Shown: in pieces, positions 52,961 through 62,953 of the stretch
How the letters are laid out: every line of letters begins with the position of its first letter
Position numbering within the stretch: the first letter of the stretch is position 1
Source: Sepiola atlantica
Taxonomy: Eukaryota > Mollusca > Cephalopoda > Sepiida > Sepiolidae
NCBI GenBank assembly: GCA_963556195.1
Contig: OY744531.1
Span: 102,211,142-102,275,141 of the forward strand
Direction: 5' to 3'
DNA length: 64,000 bases
Translations under genes and position numbers: made by a program
The notes under the pieces: generated by a model
Seen by the model: only the letters and a program-made list of their open reading frames with translations
Told to the model about the DNA's origin: nothing
Databases searched by the model: none

Positions 52961-53239
52961 TTAAAGTATTACTGAACAAATATTACAAATTATGTTGTGG
53001 TGAATATGGAAAATCTTATGCTAGTAAAATCGTACCCGATGTTATGGGTGATAGTGGGAGGACTTCTGAAGGTATAAGCTCCTTCCCTCCTTTATTTATG
53101 ATTATTTAAAAATAAAATATGGATCAGGATAAAATATTAAAATCGATAGGAAATTCATTTTTTAATTTTTTAATAACACAGATCAATATTTGTCTTATAT
53201 TACTGACAAAACAGATATGTTTATCTGTTGCATAGCCTA

Positions 53240-53305
53240 CTCCTGCATGGACCGCGGCAGTACGCGTTTCGTACTCTCTTCAGGATACGGGCCGTGGCGG
53301 TTCAC
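53240..53305 (-). repeat. Foldback with ribozyme-like remnant
   Basis: The minus strand reads CCTGAAGA, GAGTAC, GAAA, CGCG, TA, CTGCC. The core boxes CTGAAGA and GAAA with a CGCG stem III and UA are there, but stem II is deleted to six bases and stem I is poor. CCACGGCCCG/CGGTCC flanks are partly complementary. Confidence 0.35.
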
Positions 53306-53551
53306 ATTTAATACTCATCATTTTTAAAACATCATAAATCACATAATTCATATATTGTTTGCATACCTTAGATTTATCCCTTATCTGTTGTAGAGGGTCG
53401 TGTCGTCTAGTGGATGAATTCTTTCTTCTTTCCGTGAACAATGCCGTCCGTTGTCTGCAACAAAACCTCCACGATCGGGTTGGAAGACAAACTCTTTAAC
53501 TTTAATTCTTTTTATTACAAGCGTTAGTTATTTAATCAGCTGGGAGTCATT

Positions 53552-53621
<70 letters not shown>

Positions 53622-53799
53622 TCGCTACTTTATCATAGTTACTTAACAATTATTTTCTTAACCATTCATAGAGGGGAGAAAGGATATCTCTCGCTTGTAT
53701 TTTCTTAGGGAAATATTTTCCTTATCTGTTGTAAATTACATGATAACAATCACGTCTCATCGGTTTGTCTCCAAAACTCAGACTGACGAAACTCGCTTC

Positions 53800-53935
53800 T
53801 CACGAAGAACGAGTGACGTCACGGATCCCTCTGTTTCCCACGCAAGGGCCTGTGACGTCACAGCCTCTTGCAGGTGCACACTGACCTTTGATCTGGGATC
53901 TCGTCACACGGTGACCTTGTCACGTCTGTGAGCTC
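53800..53935. promoter_or_regulatory. G+C-rich island with paired CRE palindromes
   Basis: TGACGTCA occurs at 53814-53821 and again at 53853-53860, 39 bp apart. AGGTGCACACTGACCTTTGA just downstream resembles nuclear-receptor half-sites, and GTGACCTTGTCACG is also near. The segment stands out against AT-rich flank. A promoter or enhancer role is possible, but no gene start is visible next to it. It could also be part of a mobile element's regulatory region. Confidence 0.4.
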
Positions 53936-54147
53936 TGACTGTGAGAACAGGCCCTCGACTGCACCCACACTAATTCGCGCAAGTCAAACCAACGATTTCC
54001 AACAGATACGTCCATTCCCATAGGGCCATTATCCAAGATATCTACCCTTGTTATTGAAGCTATTCCGGTCAATAAAATAGGGGGACATCTGACTTTATTT
54101 TATTTATAAGATATACTAGCAGAATATTCCTCCCAGACTGGTATTCT

Positions 54148-54475
54148 GCGAGTGAATAATAAAATTAAGTCACCGGACAGAACAATTTTTTCACCACTTT
54201 TATGTCTCATTAGAAGATTAAAATAAAGTTATATATATGCTACTAAACCTTATGTCTAGAATCCTTATTCCAATTTTGATAAAAAATCTATTAAATGATT
54301 TAGATTCTAAAAACGTCTAAAATTTTGGAATTAAGCTGAAAGGGTTTTAAGAAGAAATTGAAATTTAAAGGATCTTGCTTAATTCCTTTCAAATGGGAGC
54401 TTGTCTATATTATGCCCCTAAAACCCCTTTAAAATACTACTCAAAAAGTTTATAAAAACAGTTCGTCTGTGGATG
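54148..54475 (+). mobile_element. Interspersed element R3, partial copy
   Basis: ACCACTTTTATGTCTCATTA, CCTTATGTCTAGAATCC and TTAAGCTGAAAGGGTTTTAA match 34037-34535. It ends in a fragment of the hammerhead SINE (AAACAGTTCGTCTGTGGATG-ACTG) at 54463-54485. Confidence 0.7.
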
Positions 54476-54799
54476 ACTGTATGACATAACTAAATAGATG
54501 CCTTTTCATTAATAGCAAAGACTTGTGTCAAAGGGTCCCGATCGACCTAGGTGAAGAGATATTATTTTTCCCTCTCTGACAAATTGGATAATCACTCAGT
54601 TAACAGTGGAAAGTGGAATCCCGAGGTTTGCAGCGATTTGATGCTGATTAAGTCCACCATAAGATGAACCTATAATATGGCTCTTCTGAAACTCACACAA
54701 TTCTAGTGCTGCTTTGACCCATATCATATGTAAAAGGTGATAGATATATTTATATATGAAACACAAAATGTCAATTAAAAAAAATTTTTTTTTTTAACG

Positions 54800-55245
54800 A
54801 AGTTGACCCCCAAACAAGGCAGGCCGCCACTGTAGACGTAAGGAGCTACTGAGAAGAAAGAAAAGGGGAGAAGGATGGGAGGGGTCAACCTAAATTGGGA
54901 TCTGCGCAAAGAGATGTCTCTTTACATTAATTTTAAATTTCTGCATGTCAGTACTATCGGGGAAACAAGAGGCAGGGAGGGAGTTCCAGAGGCCAGCAGC
55001 ACGAGGAAAGAAGCTATTTGAGTAGAAAGCACTCCGGCATCTGGGGACCTCCATAATGAATGTATTGGATTTAGTTGATTGTCAAGTTGGTCTAGTGAAT
55101 TTACGTCGAGGGGGCACCAGAGTAGCCAATTCATCGGAGCGTAATCCATTGAAGTATTTGTAAAACAAGCACAAGGATGCTACATTGCAGCGATGGGACA
55201 GGGACTTAGTGTAAGATATCGATGTTTCAAACTTTTATTGTTGCT
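54800..55245 (-). pseudogene. LINE C-terminal fragment, second subfamily
   Basis: The minus strand encodes SLSHRCNVASLCLFYKYFNG, RSDELATLVPPRRKFTR, EVPRCRSAFYSN, then RAAGLWNSLPAS and STDMQKFKINVK. This is the same C-terminal block as at 13753 but a different and better preserved subfamily. A poly-T/poly-A run marks its 3' side near 54790. Confidence 0.8.
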
Positions 55246-55339
55246 TTGTACATCTCTGACTGCTGGGTAGAAAGGAAGCAGAAAAGAAAAGACACATGTA
55301 TGAATTATTTAGGGGGTGTCTATTTACTTTTGTCATATC

Positions 55340-55394
<55 letters not shown>

Positions 55395-55806
55395 TGTATT
55401 TAGGCAGTATATTCTAACTTGTGCAAACATTGTTAAAAATAACAGAATTCGTCTGTTTAATTATACCTTTTTTATTTTGTAAATTTTTCTGATGGTCTTT
55501 TTTGTATTAAAATCAGTTGCTGAATTTGAAATCGTCAACGACTTCCTGGAACAATGCGAAAAACGTTCTCTACTCATTTCTCCGCCGTCTTTTTAAAACT
55601 TCTCTTCTTTCTCCAGCTTTTTTGTTCATTATCTTTTGACACCTGATGGTGATTCGACGAAGAATCGAAAACGTTATTGAAACCTATGGAACATTTATTA
55701 TAATTTTTTATTTTAATACAAAAAAGAACATCAGAAAAATTGAAAAAATAAAATAAGGTATAATTAAACAGACGAATTCTGTTATTTTTAACAATGTCTG
55801 CATAAG
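55395..55806. mobile_element. Foldback MITE-B, copy 2, left arm shortened
   Basis: TGTGCAAACATTGTTAAAAA-TAACAGAATTCGTCTG is inverted at 55758-55802. The inner part of the left arm present at 40530-40600 is missing. The right arm reads CACCTGATGGT, GATTC-GACGAA-GAATC, GAAAACGTTATTG, a decayed hammerhead-like block. The left end TATTTAGGCAG is shared with other elements. Confidence 0.8.
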
Positions 55807-56904
55807 TATATATATATATATATTACTAAATAGTCACCACTTATCAAGGCTAAAAGGCCACTTGAGGATAAGGGTTAATTTGTCAGGTGAACAGTGAGAT
55901 AACACAGTGATGATTGGTAATGATGGTTGAAATTGGGCAGAATTTGATTATTTAAGAGTACGGTTCAACAATAATTTGTTTACATTGGACTTGAAAATGA
56001 CTATGTTAGAGTCAGCTGAGGAGCAGACCCACGGTATTGTGATCCACAGACGGGTAGTTCTAGGAAAGAAACTTTGCTCATGGAAGCTCTGTTTAGTTTT
56101 AGGTATACAGAGAGATAAAGGGAAATTATTGACAGTGGTTGTACGAGACTAGTTTTTGTTGCAAATTTTTTACAGGGGAAAACTATAGATTGGAGCTCAG
56201 TCGAGCGCCTACCGTAAAAATAACGGTAGAGCAAAGAAAGACCAGCAGCATCTCTTCTGTGAGAAAGTGATTGTAGGGAAGGGAAGAGGGCACCCCAACT
56301 AGATTTCCAAGTCAGTTTTGTACTCTGTCAAGGCAGGAAAGGGTTCGTCTGAGCAGCACCTCCCCAAATGTGTCAACAGTACCTCCCCATCTTCGGATGT
56401 ATTTGACTCTTATATAGGTAGAGGATTGTGTCACATGTGAGATATTTTCTGAAGCGGTAGAATGATCCCACCATTTTTCTAGTGACCGTAGCAACGGATT
56501 TGATGTAAGCCTTCCATTTGAAGAGAAGCTTGGTTTTAGACGCATTAAAAGCAACCCCCCCCCCCTCATTGCACCATCAGAAGATCAGAGAATCAGAAAG
56601 ATCTTGATCATTAATGCTCTTCGAAGTGTTGCCATAGATGGGTGTGTCATCTGCATAAATGTCGATGAATGATCTTAGAATATGATCAGGGAGATCATTG
56701 ATGAATATTAGGAAAGAGTTGGACCCAGAATGGATCCTTAAGGCACGCCGGCATTGATACTATGAGCTTCCGACTTCTGCCCATAAACGACTACTTTCAT
56801 AAACCTATCAGAGAGAAAGGATTTGATGGTTGGGAGGACATTTTCAGATATTCCATAGCTAGCAAGCTTGTGAAGTAGACCTTTATGCCAAACCCTATCC
56901 ATTG

Positions 56905-56965
56905 AAGTATTTGTAACACAAGCACAAGGATGCTACATTGCGGCGATGGGATAGGGACTTGATAT
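56905..56965 (-). repeat. Patch of C-terminal LINE sequence inside the RT domain
   Basis: GCACAAGGATGCTACATTGC-GGCGATGGGA between the two halves of the RT core (RAIAFDIS / RVWHKGLL) matches 55170-55200, which belongs to the LINE C-terminus. It is out of place here by several hundred residues. Confidence 0.65.
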
Positions 56966-57278
56966 TTATTTACTCCTCGCGGAGTTAGGCACAAGGCCAG
57001 TTTTATCTTACTCCCACAAGTAAGATGTGACCCAAGATCGGGTCGAGCAAGTGGGGTTAAAAGCCAGCGCTCGAGAGGTGAGCACTCTGGCTATTTAAAA
57101 ATTGCCTGGGCAGCCCCGTCGGCATTCCCCGGTAGGGGCGCCTCAGACAGTAAGCAATAAACTTACTCCTCCCCAAAGAGGGGAGGCGAAGCCTGGGAGG
57201 GTGGACCTCCTAGAACTGCACAGGACAGGCGTGCAGTATCCATCGGAACAGATACTACACTTTGATCTTAGCCAAAAG
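56966..57278 (-). mobile_element. U2 snRNA-headed SINE nested in the LINE, 15-bp TSD
   Basis: The minus strand begins CTTTTGGCTAAGATCAAAGT-GTAGTATCTGTTC, U2 snRNA nucleotides about 14-46 without a mismatch that I can see. The body is as at 43898, and the end is GAGGAGTAAATAAAT. ATAGGGACTTGATAT is duplicated at 56951-56965 and 57279-57293. A long variable duplication and 5' truncation indicate target-primed reverse transcription by a LINE. Confidence 0.9.
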
Positions 57279-57843
57279 ATAGGGACTTGATATGTCGAAA
57301 GCTATGGCTCTCGAAGCAAAGCCCCCAGGTGTTAGGCGGCCCCAATCGCAGAAGGTGAAATTTGATGTAAAGTTTTTTGCAAAAACTTTTGCCATTATCG
57401 GATGCTGAGGAAATCACCTTTGGTCCATTGATGATGGTTGGAATAGAGGTCACGCATCTGTTCAGGACTTTGTTATTCACCAAAAACTCGTGGGAACCAA
57501 GCCTCTGTTCAGCCACTCTAGATTTAACATATGATTCTCTCGCATTTTCAATGATACTTATGCAGTAGTTGCGGGCTTTCGTTTTGGAACATCTGTTGCA
57601 TTGAAAACAATTGAAATAGTGGTTTCTGTGAGCAATGGCGGCTGGCAGTTTGGTTTCTGTTGAACTTTCTTGGAGAGTATGAAGCTCTCAATACCAATGT
57701 TTAACCAATCAGTTAATTTGGATGCGATACAGGACACATTCTTTTCAAACTTGAAATGCAGAGGAATTTCTGATGAGAAAGATCTGAGACTGTCCCGGTC
57801 AGCCGTCGAGTATCAATATACTGTGCGATGGAGAGGGACTTTA

Positions 57844-57877
<34 letters not shown>

Positions 57878-57882
<5 letters not shown>

Positions 57883-58065
57883 GGAAGTTTCTCAACCATT
57901 AAAACTATATTAAAAAAAAAACAAAAAAACTTATAGTCCCAAGTCTTCCAGTGGAAAATCACTCATGTAAATCAATTTATGTTTTACAGTTATTATATTA
58001 GTTTATTTCTAACACTATTTTAAGGGATCATCAGTTGTTTACCATGAAAAACTGTTTCGGGAATT

Positions 58066-58068
<3 letters not shown>
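57878..58068 (+). mobile_element. Interspersed element R2, copy 3
   Basis: GTCTCGGAAGTTTCTCAACC to CTGTTTCGGGAATTTA, bounded on both sides by (TA)n. Near-identical to 23921-24147. Confidence 0.92.
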
Positions 58069-58107
<39 letters not shown>

Positions 58108-58135
58108 TTATATTAGAGAGAGAGAGAGAGAGATT

Positions 58136-58262
58136 TGGTGGCATGGTGGTTATGGTGGTTTACTGCAGATCACATGACTGTCTACATGGATACATTTGAT
58201 ACATCTAGCCACACTGATGAGTCATAGACAACAAAATAGTTGTCTCTGGATGACTATATTTT
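58136..58262 (+). mobile_element. Hammerhead SINE family, copy with partial core
   Basis: GGTGGCATGGTGGTTATGG begins a tRNA-like head. The 3' end has TCTAGCCACACTGATGAGTC, AACAAAATAGTTGTC and TCTGGATGACTATA. CTGATGA is kept, GAAA has become AAAA, and TGTGG has become TCTGG. It ends in TA repeats. Confidence 0.75.
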
Positions 58263-58975
58263 ATATATATATATATATATATACACCTCTATTTATAGGT
58301 TGAGCTCTTTGTTAAGGAAATAATGGTTCCCTCTTAGCATCGAGCAATAATCTCTGTAAAGAATAGATTGCTCAGGTTACCGAATAGACTGATAAAGCAA
58401 GAACATAAATCGGTAGTGAGACTGCATACCCCCCGCCTGACAACGTAAGGATGGGCCAAAATCTTATCTGGGACTTTCTTCTCCATATTGCATGAAGTCA
58501 CCTTGAAGTTATGCCATTGAAACGTTGATACCTCAAAGACTATTTCTCTGAAAATGTTGCATGATGGTTACTGTTATCAAAGAGCATCAGATCCAGACAT
58601 CAAATTTGAAAAAATCTGAAGTTAAAATTCCGTCATAATTTTGACCTTGACTGAACTTTTCAAGGTCAAGATTATATAAAATGCGGGACAATACGACTAG
58701 TAGCGAGTTTCTACGATTAACAGAACCAAAGTTATCACAAGAAGTGTTACTGTCACCCTTTCCGTGACCTGAACCATAGCATTGACCATAACATTTGACC
58801 TAGATATTTGGTGATGATAGGCAATTCAATGTGTATGCTAGGCTGTACATAAACAGACATAGTGACAAACACAAACTCGACCGAAAACATAACCTCCTTG
58901 GCAGAGGTAAGTATATGTAACAAAAACAGTAGATATAGTGCTAGAATATTTTCTCTACTGTCAGTGGTAGGTTTG
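58263..58975. other. Spacer, no gene recognised
   Basis: TTAAGGAAATAATGG near 58310 and TAGCATCGAGCAATAATC resemble the sequence downstream of the 50.6-kb hammerhead-like motif, so part of that repeat may be here. The 82-codon minus frame 58753-59001 has no motif. Confidence 0.4.
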
Positions 58976-58978
58976 TTG

Positions 58979-59125
58979 TCGTAGTGCTTTAGGTGGTTCA
59001 CTGTGGATCACATTTTAATGTGATTGGCCGTTTGGGTTTCAAATCTCGTCCTGGATACAATTGCTATGTCTAGCCACACTGATAAGTTGTAGATGATGAA
59101 ACAGCTGTCTGTGGATGACTATAGT
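58979..59125 (+). mobile_element. Hammerhead SINE family, most complete copy
   Basis: TCGTAGTGCTTTAGGTGGTT (box A-like) and GGGTTTCAAATCTCGTCC (box B-like) precede TCTAGCCACACTGATAAGTT, GATGAAACAGCTGTC and TGTGGATGACTATAG. This copy preserves both tRNA-like halves and the ribozyme region. Confidence 0.8.
59071..59121 (+). ncRNA. Hammerhead-like motif, G8 changed
   Basis: CCACA (59074-59078) with TGTGG (59110-59114) and TAG with CTA form stem I. CTGATAA replaces CTGATGA. Stem II is weak. GAAA (59098-59101), the self-complementary CAGCTG and the site GTC (59107-59109) are complete. The change in the invariant G suggests loss of activity. Confidence 0.55.
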
Positions 59126-59140
59126 TTATGCTAGGCGTAA

Positions 59141-59632
59141 GGGGTCGTAATGTGGGCTATATTTAGTTTCATTTAGTTTTCTGCAAAGAGCGGGTAAAAG
59201 CCTTTCTTGAAAATACAAATATCTCCAATTTTTGTGAAATTTTAACAATAGGTATTAGACATAAATTAATATTCTCCAAATTTAAATTTCTTTGGACTAT
59301 TTTAAACGATTTTAGTGGGCATAATATGTGCATAACCCCTCATTCGAAAATTCAAATATTTCAGATTTGCATTAAATTTGATCCATAGTCATTAGACACC
59401 AATTAAGAAAGATTTCCTGAATTTCAATTTTTTCTTAAGACTCTTTAATGTGAGACATTTTCTAAAAAAAAAAAAAACCATAATTGATTTTGACCAAAAT
59501 CAAAATAAGGATTCTACACATATGGTTTAGTTTTATTATATCTTGATTGTAATCTTCATAACGGGACATAAAAGATATTCAAAACTGTTCTGTTTATGGA
59601 ATTAATTTTACCGGTCCTGGAATGGCTATTCT

Positions 59633-59634
<2 letters not shown>
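59141..59634 (-). mobile_element. Interspersed element R3, inverted copy
   Basis: It matches 34037-34535 on the opposite strand from ATGTGGGCTATATTTAG to GTTCTGTTTATGGAATTAAT, with a poly-A run near 59467. Confidence 0.8.
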
Positions 59635-59664
<30 letters not shown>

Positions 59665-59960
59665 GTAAGTTATGAAAATATATTTATCTCAATTAAGCTA
59701 CACAGGTTTCTGCGTTTCATCACCTTAGGGAATCGTCGTTTTAGTCTGACGATTTCCTACAGGTATGAAATGCGGAAGCCTCGGTGTAGCTTAATTGCCA
59801 TAAATATATTTTCGTAACTAACTACTTAGCTTTACCCACGTATTTAGCACTGTTGAAGTAAAATACTAAAAGAAATCGACACATGAAATATATCTATTTA
59901 TATATATATGAAACGCGGAAGCCTCTGTGTAGCTTAATTGCCATAAATATATTTTCATAA
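59665..59960. mobile_element. Foldback with AAGCTACAC arms, plus third arm
   Basis: GTAAGTTATGAAAATATATT and AATTAAGCTACACAGGTTTC-TGCGTTTCAT are inverted at 59763-59822. A further arm, GAAACGCGGAAGCCTCTGTG-TAGCTTAATTGCC, follows at 59909 after another TA tract. GAAACGCGGAAGCC resembles a hammerhead 3' half without stem II. Confidence 0.7.
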
Positions 59961-60095
59961 CTTACTACCTAGCTCTACTCACATATTGAGCACTGTTAAA
60001 GTAAATAGTGAAAATTGATACATAATAAATTATATCTCCTTATAAAATTTTATGTGAATACATGAAATAATATATATCTATATATATATATTTAT

Positions 60096-60306
60096 TTTGG
60101 TACAGAAAAATTAGTACAACATTTGTACCGTCGGGTTCAAACACGGAAGGACTTAACCATCTGGCTCTCTTCAGCTTCTGTTGTCATCTGTTTCGGAAAT
60201 TTCCGATACAGATGACAACAGAAGCTGAAGAGAGCCGGATGGCTATGTCCTTCTGTGCTTGAAACCGACGGTACGAATGTTGTACTAATTTTTCTGTACC
60301 AAAATA
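60096..60306. mobile_element. Element R4, perfect palindrome with ribozyme-like arms
   Basis: TTTTGGTACAGAAAAATTAG-TACAACATT is inverted at 60278-60306, and the match continues through ACCGTCGG, GAAGGACTTA/ATGTCCTTC, GGCTCTCTTCAGCTTCTGTT-GTCATCTGT to a centre GGAAATTTCC. Arms are about 100 bp. The right arm carries the motif 60215-60283, and the left arm its mirror copy with GAAC for GAAA. TTTTCCTGC near 60375 matches the other end of the R4 copy at 36110. Confidence 0.88.
60215..60283 (+). ncRNA. Hammerhead-like motif with long stem II
   Basis: ACAACA (60215-60220) pairs with TGTTGT (60278-60283), separated from the core by GAAG and CGAA, of which G-C adjoins the core. CTGAAGA (60225-60231), a long stem II closed by GAGC (60232-60235) and GCTT (60257-60260) with an internal hairpin, GAAA (60261-60264), CCG-A-CGG as stem III and TA as UH. 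The core is complete. Stem II is irregular. Confidence 0.5.
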
Positions 60307-60409
60307 AATAAATATTACGGTCTTAATTTTTAATTTTTCAACTTTAATTTTTAATTAATCGAGCATCTGCTGGGATTTTTCCTGCTATATTACAAAGAAG
60401 TATATATAT

Positions 60410-61765
60410 ATATATATAGTTTTAAGCTTAATAATATTCTTTTGGGCTAATTCCTATTCTTATTGATTTTAAATGTAAAACCCTGTTGATCTTTGTCAGT
60501 TTCAAGAGCTGAACACTTTCATGAGCACAATTCTTAATATTCTCTAATCTTTCTTTTTTCCTGGCATTTTGACTCTCGCTTTCAATAAATGCACTTAATG
60601 AATCCATTGTTGCATCCCTTCAACTATGCTCTCTTCCTTTTGTTGTGCTCAGCATCTTCATCGGATAAAAGTCCATTCATCATGGATGAACACTTCAACC
60701 ATTTCCTATCTTACTATTTTGTTCAGTTTTTATTCGTTATTATCCAATTTTTTCCTCAAGTGTTTCCTTCTGTTTGAATTTTTTTATACTTTATCCATTT
60801 CAGCTTTTATTTATTTATTTATCTATTTATTTATTTTTTTTTTTACGTTTCCTCTTTCATTGTAAAACGAGCCATGATCATTTTATGGTTAAACATGACT
60901 TTTTTTTATAATATTATACCTCCTCAAAAACCGAGTTATATTTATTTTCAGCCAAAGTTTTAACTATTCCACCCGAAGCCACATTGACCGGATGTTATGT
61001 TTGTATTCTCAAACGCATCAAATGATAACCCTTTCTTTAAATCTATTCTCAAGCAAGTTCAAATGTTCTTAATGGAAGAGAGATAACTCTTACCAACCCG
61101 TGTGAGACTTACATCCGGGTACTGATACTTATTTCAGTATCTCTTCATTTTCATAACTGTTAGATAACTTTTTTCTATGTGCATTGTTTTAAAAAAAATG
61201 TTTATTCCAAAATGTCTGTTTTTGATGGTAACACAAATAATTTCTTTCACGAAAATATTATTTTTAGTGCAAATGACACCACATTAAGTGACAGTGACTT
61301 TCCAGTCATACTGTCAAGTTTCATAACAATCTCTTCAAACATAGTCATTATAAACATTTAGATGATAAAAAAATATTTTTAGTCATTTTTTAGTACTTCC
61401 TGAGGACTTTAGAAAGACTCAATTCAGTGAAAAATCGACCCAAAGTTTTGGTACACAAAAAAAAATGGAACTGAATCTAATCTAAGACATCTTTATTTAC
61501 ACTTTTTTTAGTATAAAATTATAAATGAATTGAAAGAATTGAGTGAAATTTAAAAAAATCTAACGTCTGTAAAAGTATCAAAGGTATTTATTTTTAAAGG
61601 ACAATCAGAATTTTGTTTGTTTTATAACTTTAGAAGAATACTTATATGAGCATAAAATATAGGATATTTCATAAAATGAAATATCGTGGAACCAGAATGC
61701 ATGAAATACAGAATAGAAAAAACAAACACACGAAAAGTTAAAAAAAATAAAAAAATAAAAAAATA
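60410..61765. other. AT-rich spacer, no gene recognised
   Basis: Frames at 60589-60865 are hydrophobic because the plus strand is T-rich. None has a recognisable motif. Confidence 0.45.
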
Positions 61766-61845
61766 AGCAAAGAGATTGACCGGTTTCACTTTTTTTTTAT
61801 CTGAACGAAACCAGTCAATCTCTCGTTTATTTATTTAATATTTTT
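61766..61845. mobile_element. Small foldback related to the 21.9-kb palindrome
   Basis: AAATAAGCAAAGAGATTGAC-CGGTTTC is inverted as GAAACCAGTCAATCTCTCG-TTTATTTA. TCTGAACGAAACCAGTC is the same boxes as at 22037-22059 with stem II removed. Confidence 0.65.
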
Positions 61846-62060
61846 CCTGCGTTTAATTGTTTTTCTATTCTGTCTGTTATAATACATTATAATAATACGT
61901 GTTGTGTGTGTGTTTGTGTGTGTGTGTTTGAAAATGGTTATGGAAAAGTGTACAAACAGTAACATTCAGTAACAATAAGGACACAAACGCTTCATTAGCC
62001 ATTTTCACATTTTATCTGAAATTCTTATTTCATATTTATTCCCTCGTGTGTATATATATG

Positions 62061-62157
62061 TCTGCGATATCTTGGATTTAGTTAGTTTCTCTGGGAATTT
62101 AAACTGCATTTTCCTTTTGTTTTCTTTTGTTTAAAATGACTCAAAGCTTCTTTAGAC
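62061..62157 (+). repeat. Interspersed repeat R1, copy 2
   Basis: See 5879-5968. The copies differ by a small TTTTG insertion. The right end again meets TA sequence, followed by TTAGGCAGCATTCTTTCC. Confidence 0.85.
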
Positions 62158-62297
62158 ATATATATTAGGCAGCATTCTTTCCTTTATACATGTTTGATTA
62201 AACAGGAGTGCTAGCTTCTGTTTATTCATTTTCTGATCCATTTTTTCCAGTCGTCGAACGACCGATTTGGTGTTGTTATCCATGGTGTGTAAGACAT

Positions 62298-62348
62298 CCC
62301 CATATTTTTGGCGAACGTTTTCGACCGACATCGGTCGTCTTCAGGCGG
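62298..62348 (-). ncRNA. Hammerhead-like motif, weak stems I and III
   Basis: Minus strand: CGC, CTGAAGA, C, GACCGA-TG-TCGGTC (perfect stem II), GAAA, ACGT, TC, GC. The core and stem II are complete. Stem I is only two pairs and stem III is the tetramer ACGT, so folding as a single copy is doubtful. Confidence 0.35.
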
Positions 62349-62859
62349 ATGAATGAGTTAGCAAGATAAAACTGGTGAATCCACTAAGATGACGTTCTTT
62401 TAAACATTTCAGCAGCATTTCAGCATACCTTCACCCCCTCATAATGAGAATGGTTGATGCTAGGTTTATTTATTCGAATAAACAACGCTTCCATTATGGG
62501 GAGGCGAATACTACAATATGAAACCACAAGAATTGACGTGTTACCAGTTAAAATACTCCTAAAATCGTTTTTGGGGATGTTATGTTTCACGAGGTGTTGG
62601 TGACTAACTTACCACCTCACTTCCCCTCAGAGCTCCATTCACCAAATGAAAGGAAAACAAAATTCTTTTTAAAAAAGCAGCAGAAAGTATTTATGTTACT
62701 TACACCGTTGGGTGTAGGTTGACAAAAGTGAAGACAGTGTCAAAGTGAAAGAAGCAATAATACAGTGAGAAAGTTTGGCTGCCGAAAGTCTTCTTGGAGG
62801 AATATATCTTCAGTGAAGAGAGCTCAACTCGGCTGTCTAGTGGCTAGGAGTGAGGAGAT

Positions 62860-62953
62860 GTCTTTTTTCGACGGTGTCAGGAAGCTGCTGTCTGCGATTC
62901 CTGAAGGGGCTGAAGTAGTTCTTCAAGGGACGGTTGAAATTAAGGCACCCTGA
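62860..62953 (+). CDS. Possible short first coding exon
   Basis: GAGGAGATG gives a reasonable initiation context at 62860, followed by 31 codons (MSFFDGVRKLLSAIPEGAEV then VLQGTVEIKAP) and a stop. It is less AT-biased than its surroundings. No strong donor lies inside, so either it is a short uORF-like frame or the exon uses a weak GT. I pair it tentatively with the exon-like block at 63241. Confidence 0.25.

Larger units (their letters stand above)
55827..57810 (-). pseudogene. LINE with RT, deleted and interrupted
   Basis: Reading minus from 57600: GCSKTKARNYC-type start, ENARESYVKSRVAEQRLGSH, NGPKVISSASDNGKSF, then a deletion that removes the first RT blocks, RAIAFDIS, the U2-SINE insert, RVWHKGLLHKLASYGI, SFLSDRFMKVVVYGQKSE, GVP(stop)GSILGP, YADD at 56646-56657, KYIRRWGGTVDTFG, LYRYFYGRRSTELQS and the 3' UTR phrase at 55830. 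The stop in GVPQG and a frameshift just after it show it is dead. RT domains 1-3 are missing. It is the longest LINE copy in the window. Confidence 0.85.

Noticed and set aside
59665..59960. Hammerhead in the AAGCTACAC foldback
   Set aside because: GAAACGCGGAAG looks like a 3' half, but stem II and a good CTGANGA box are missing.
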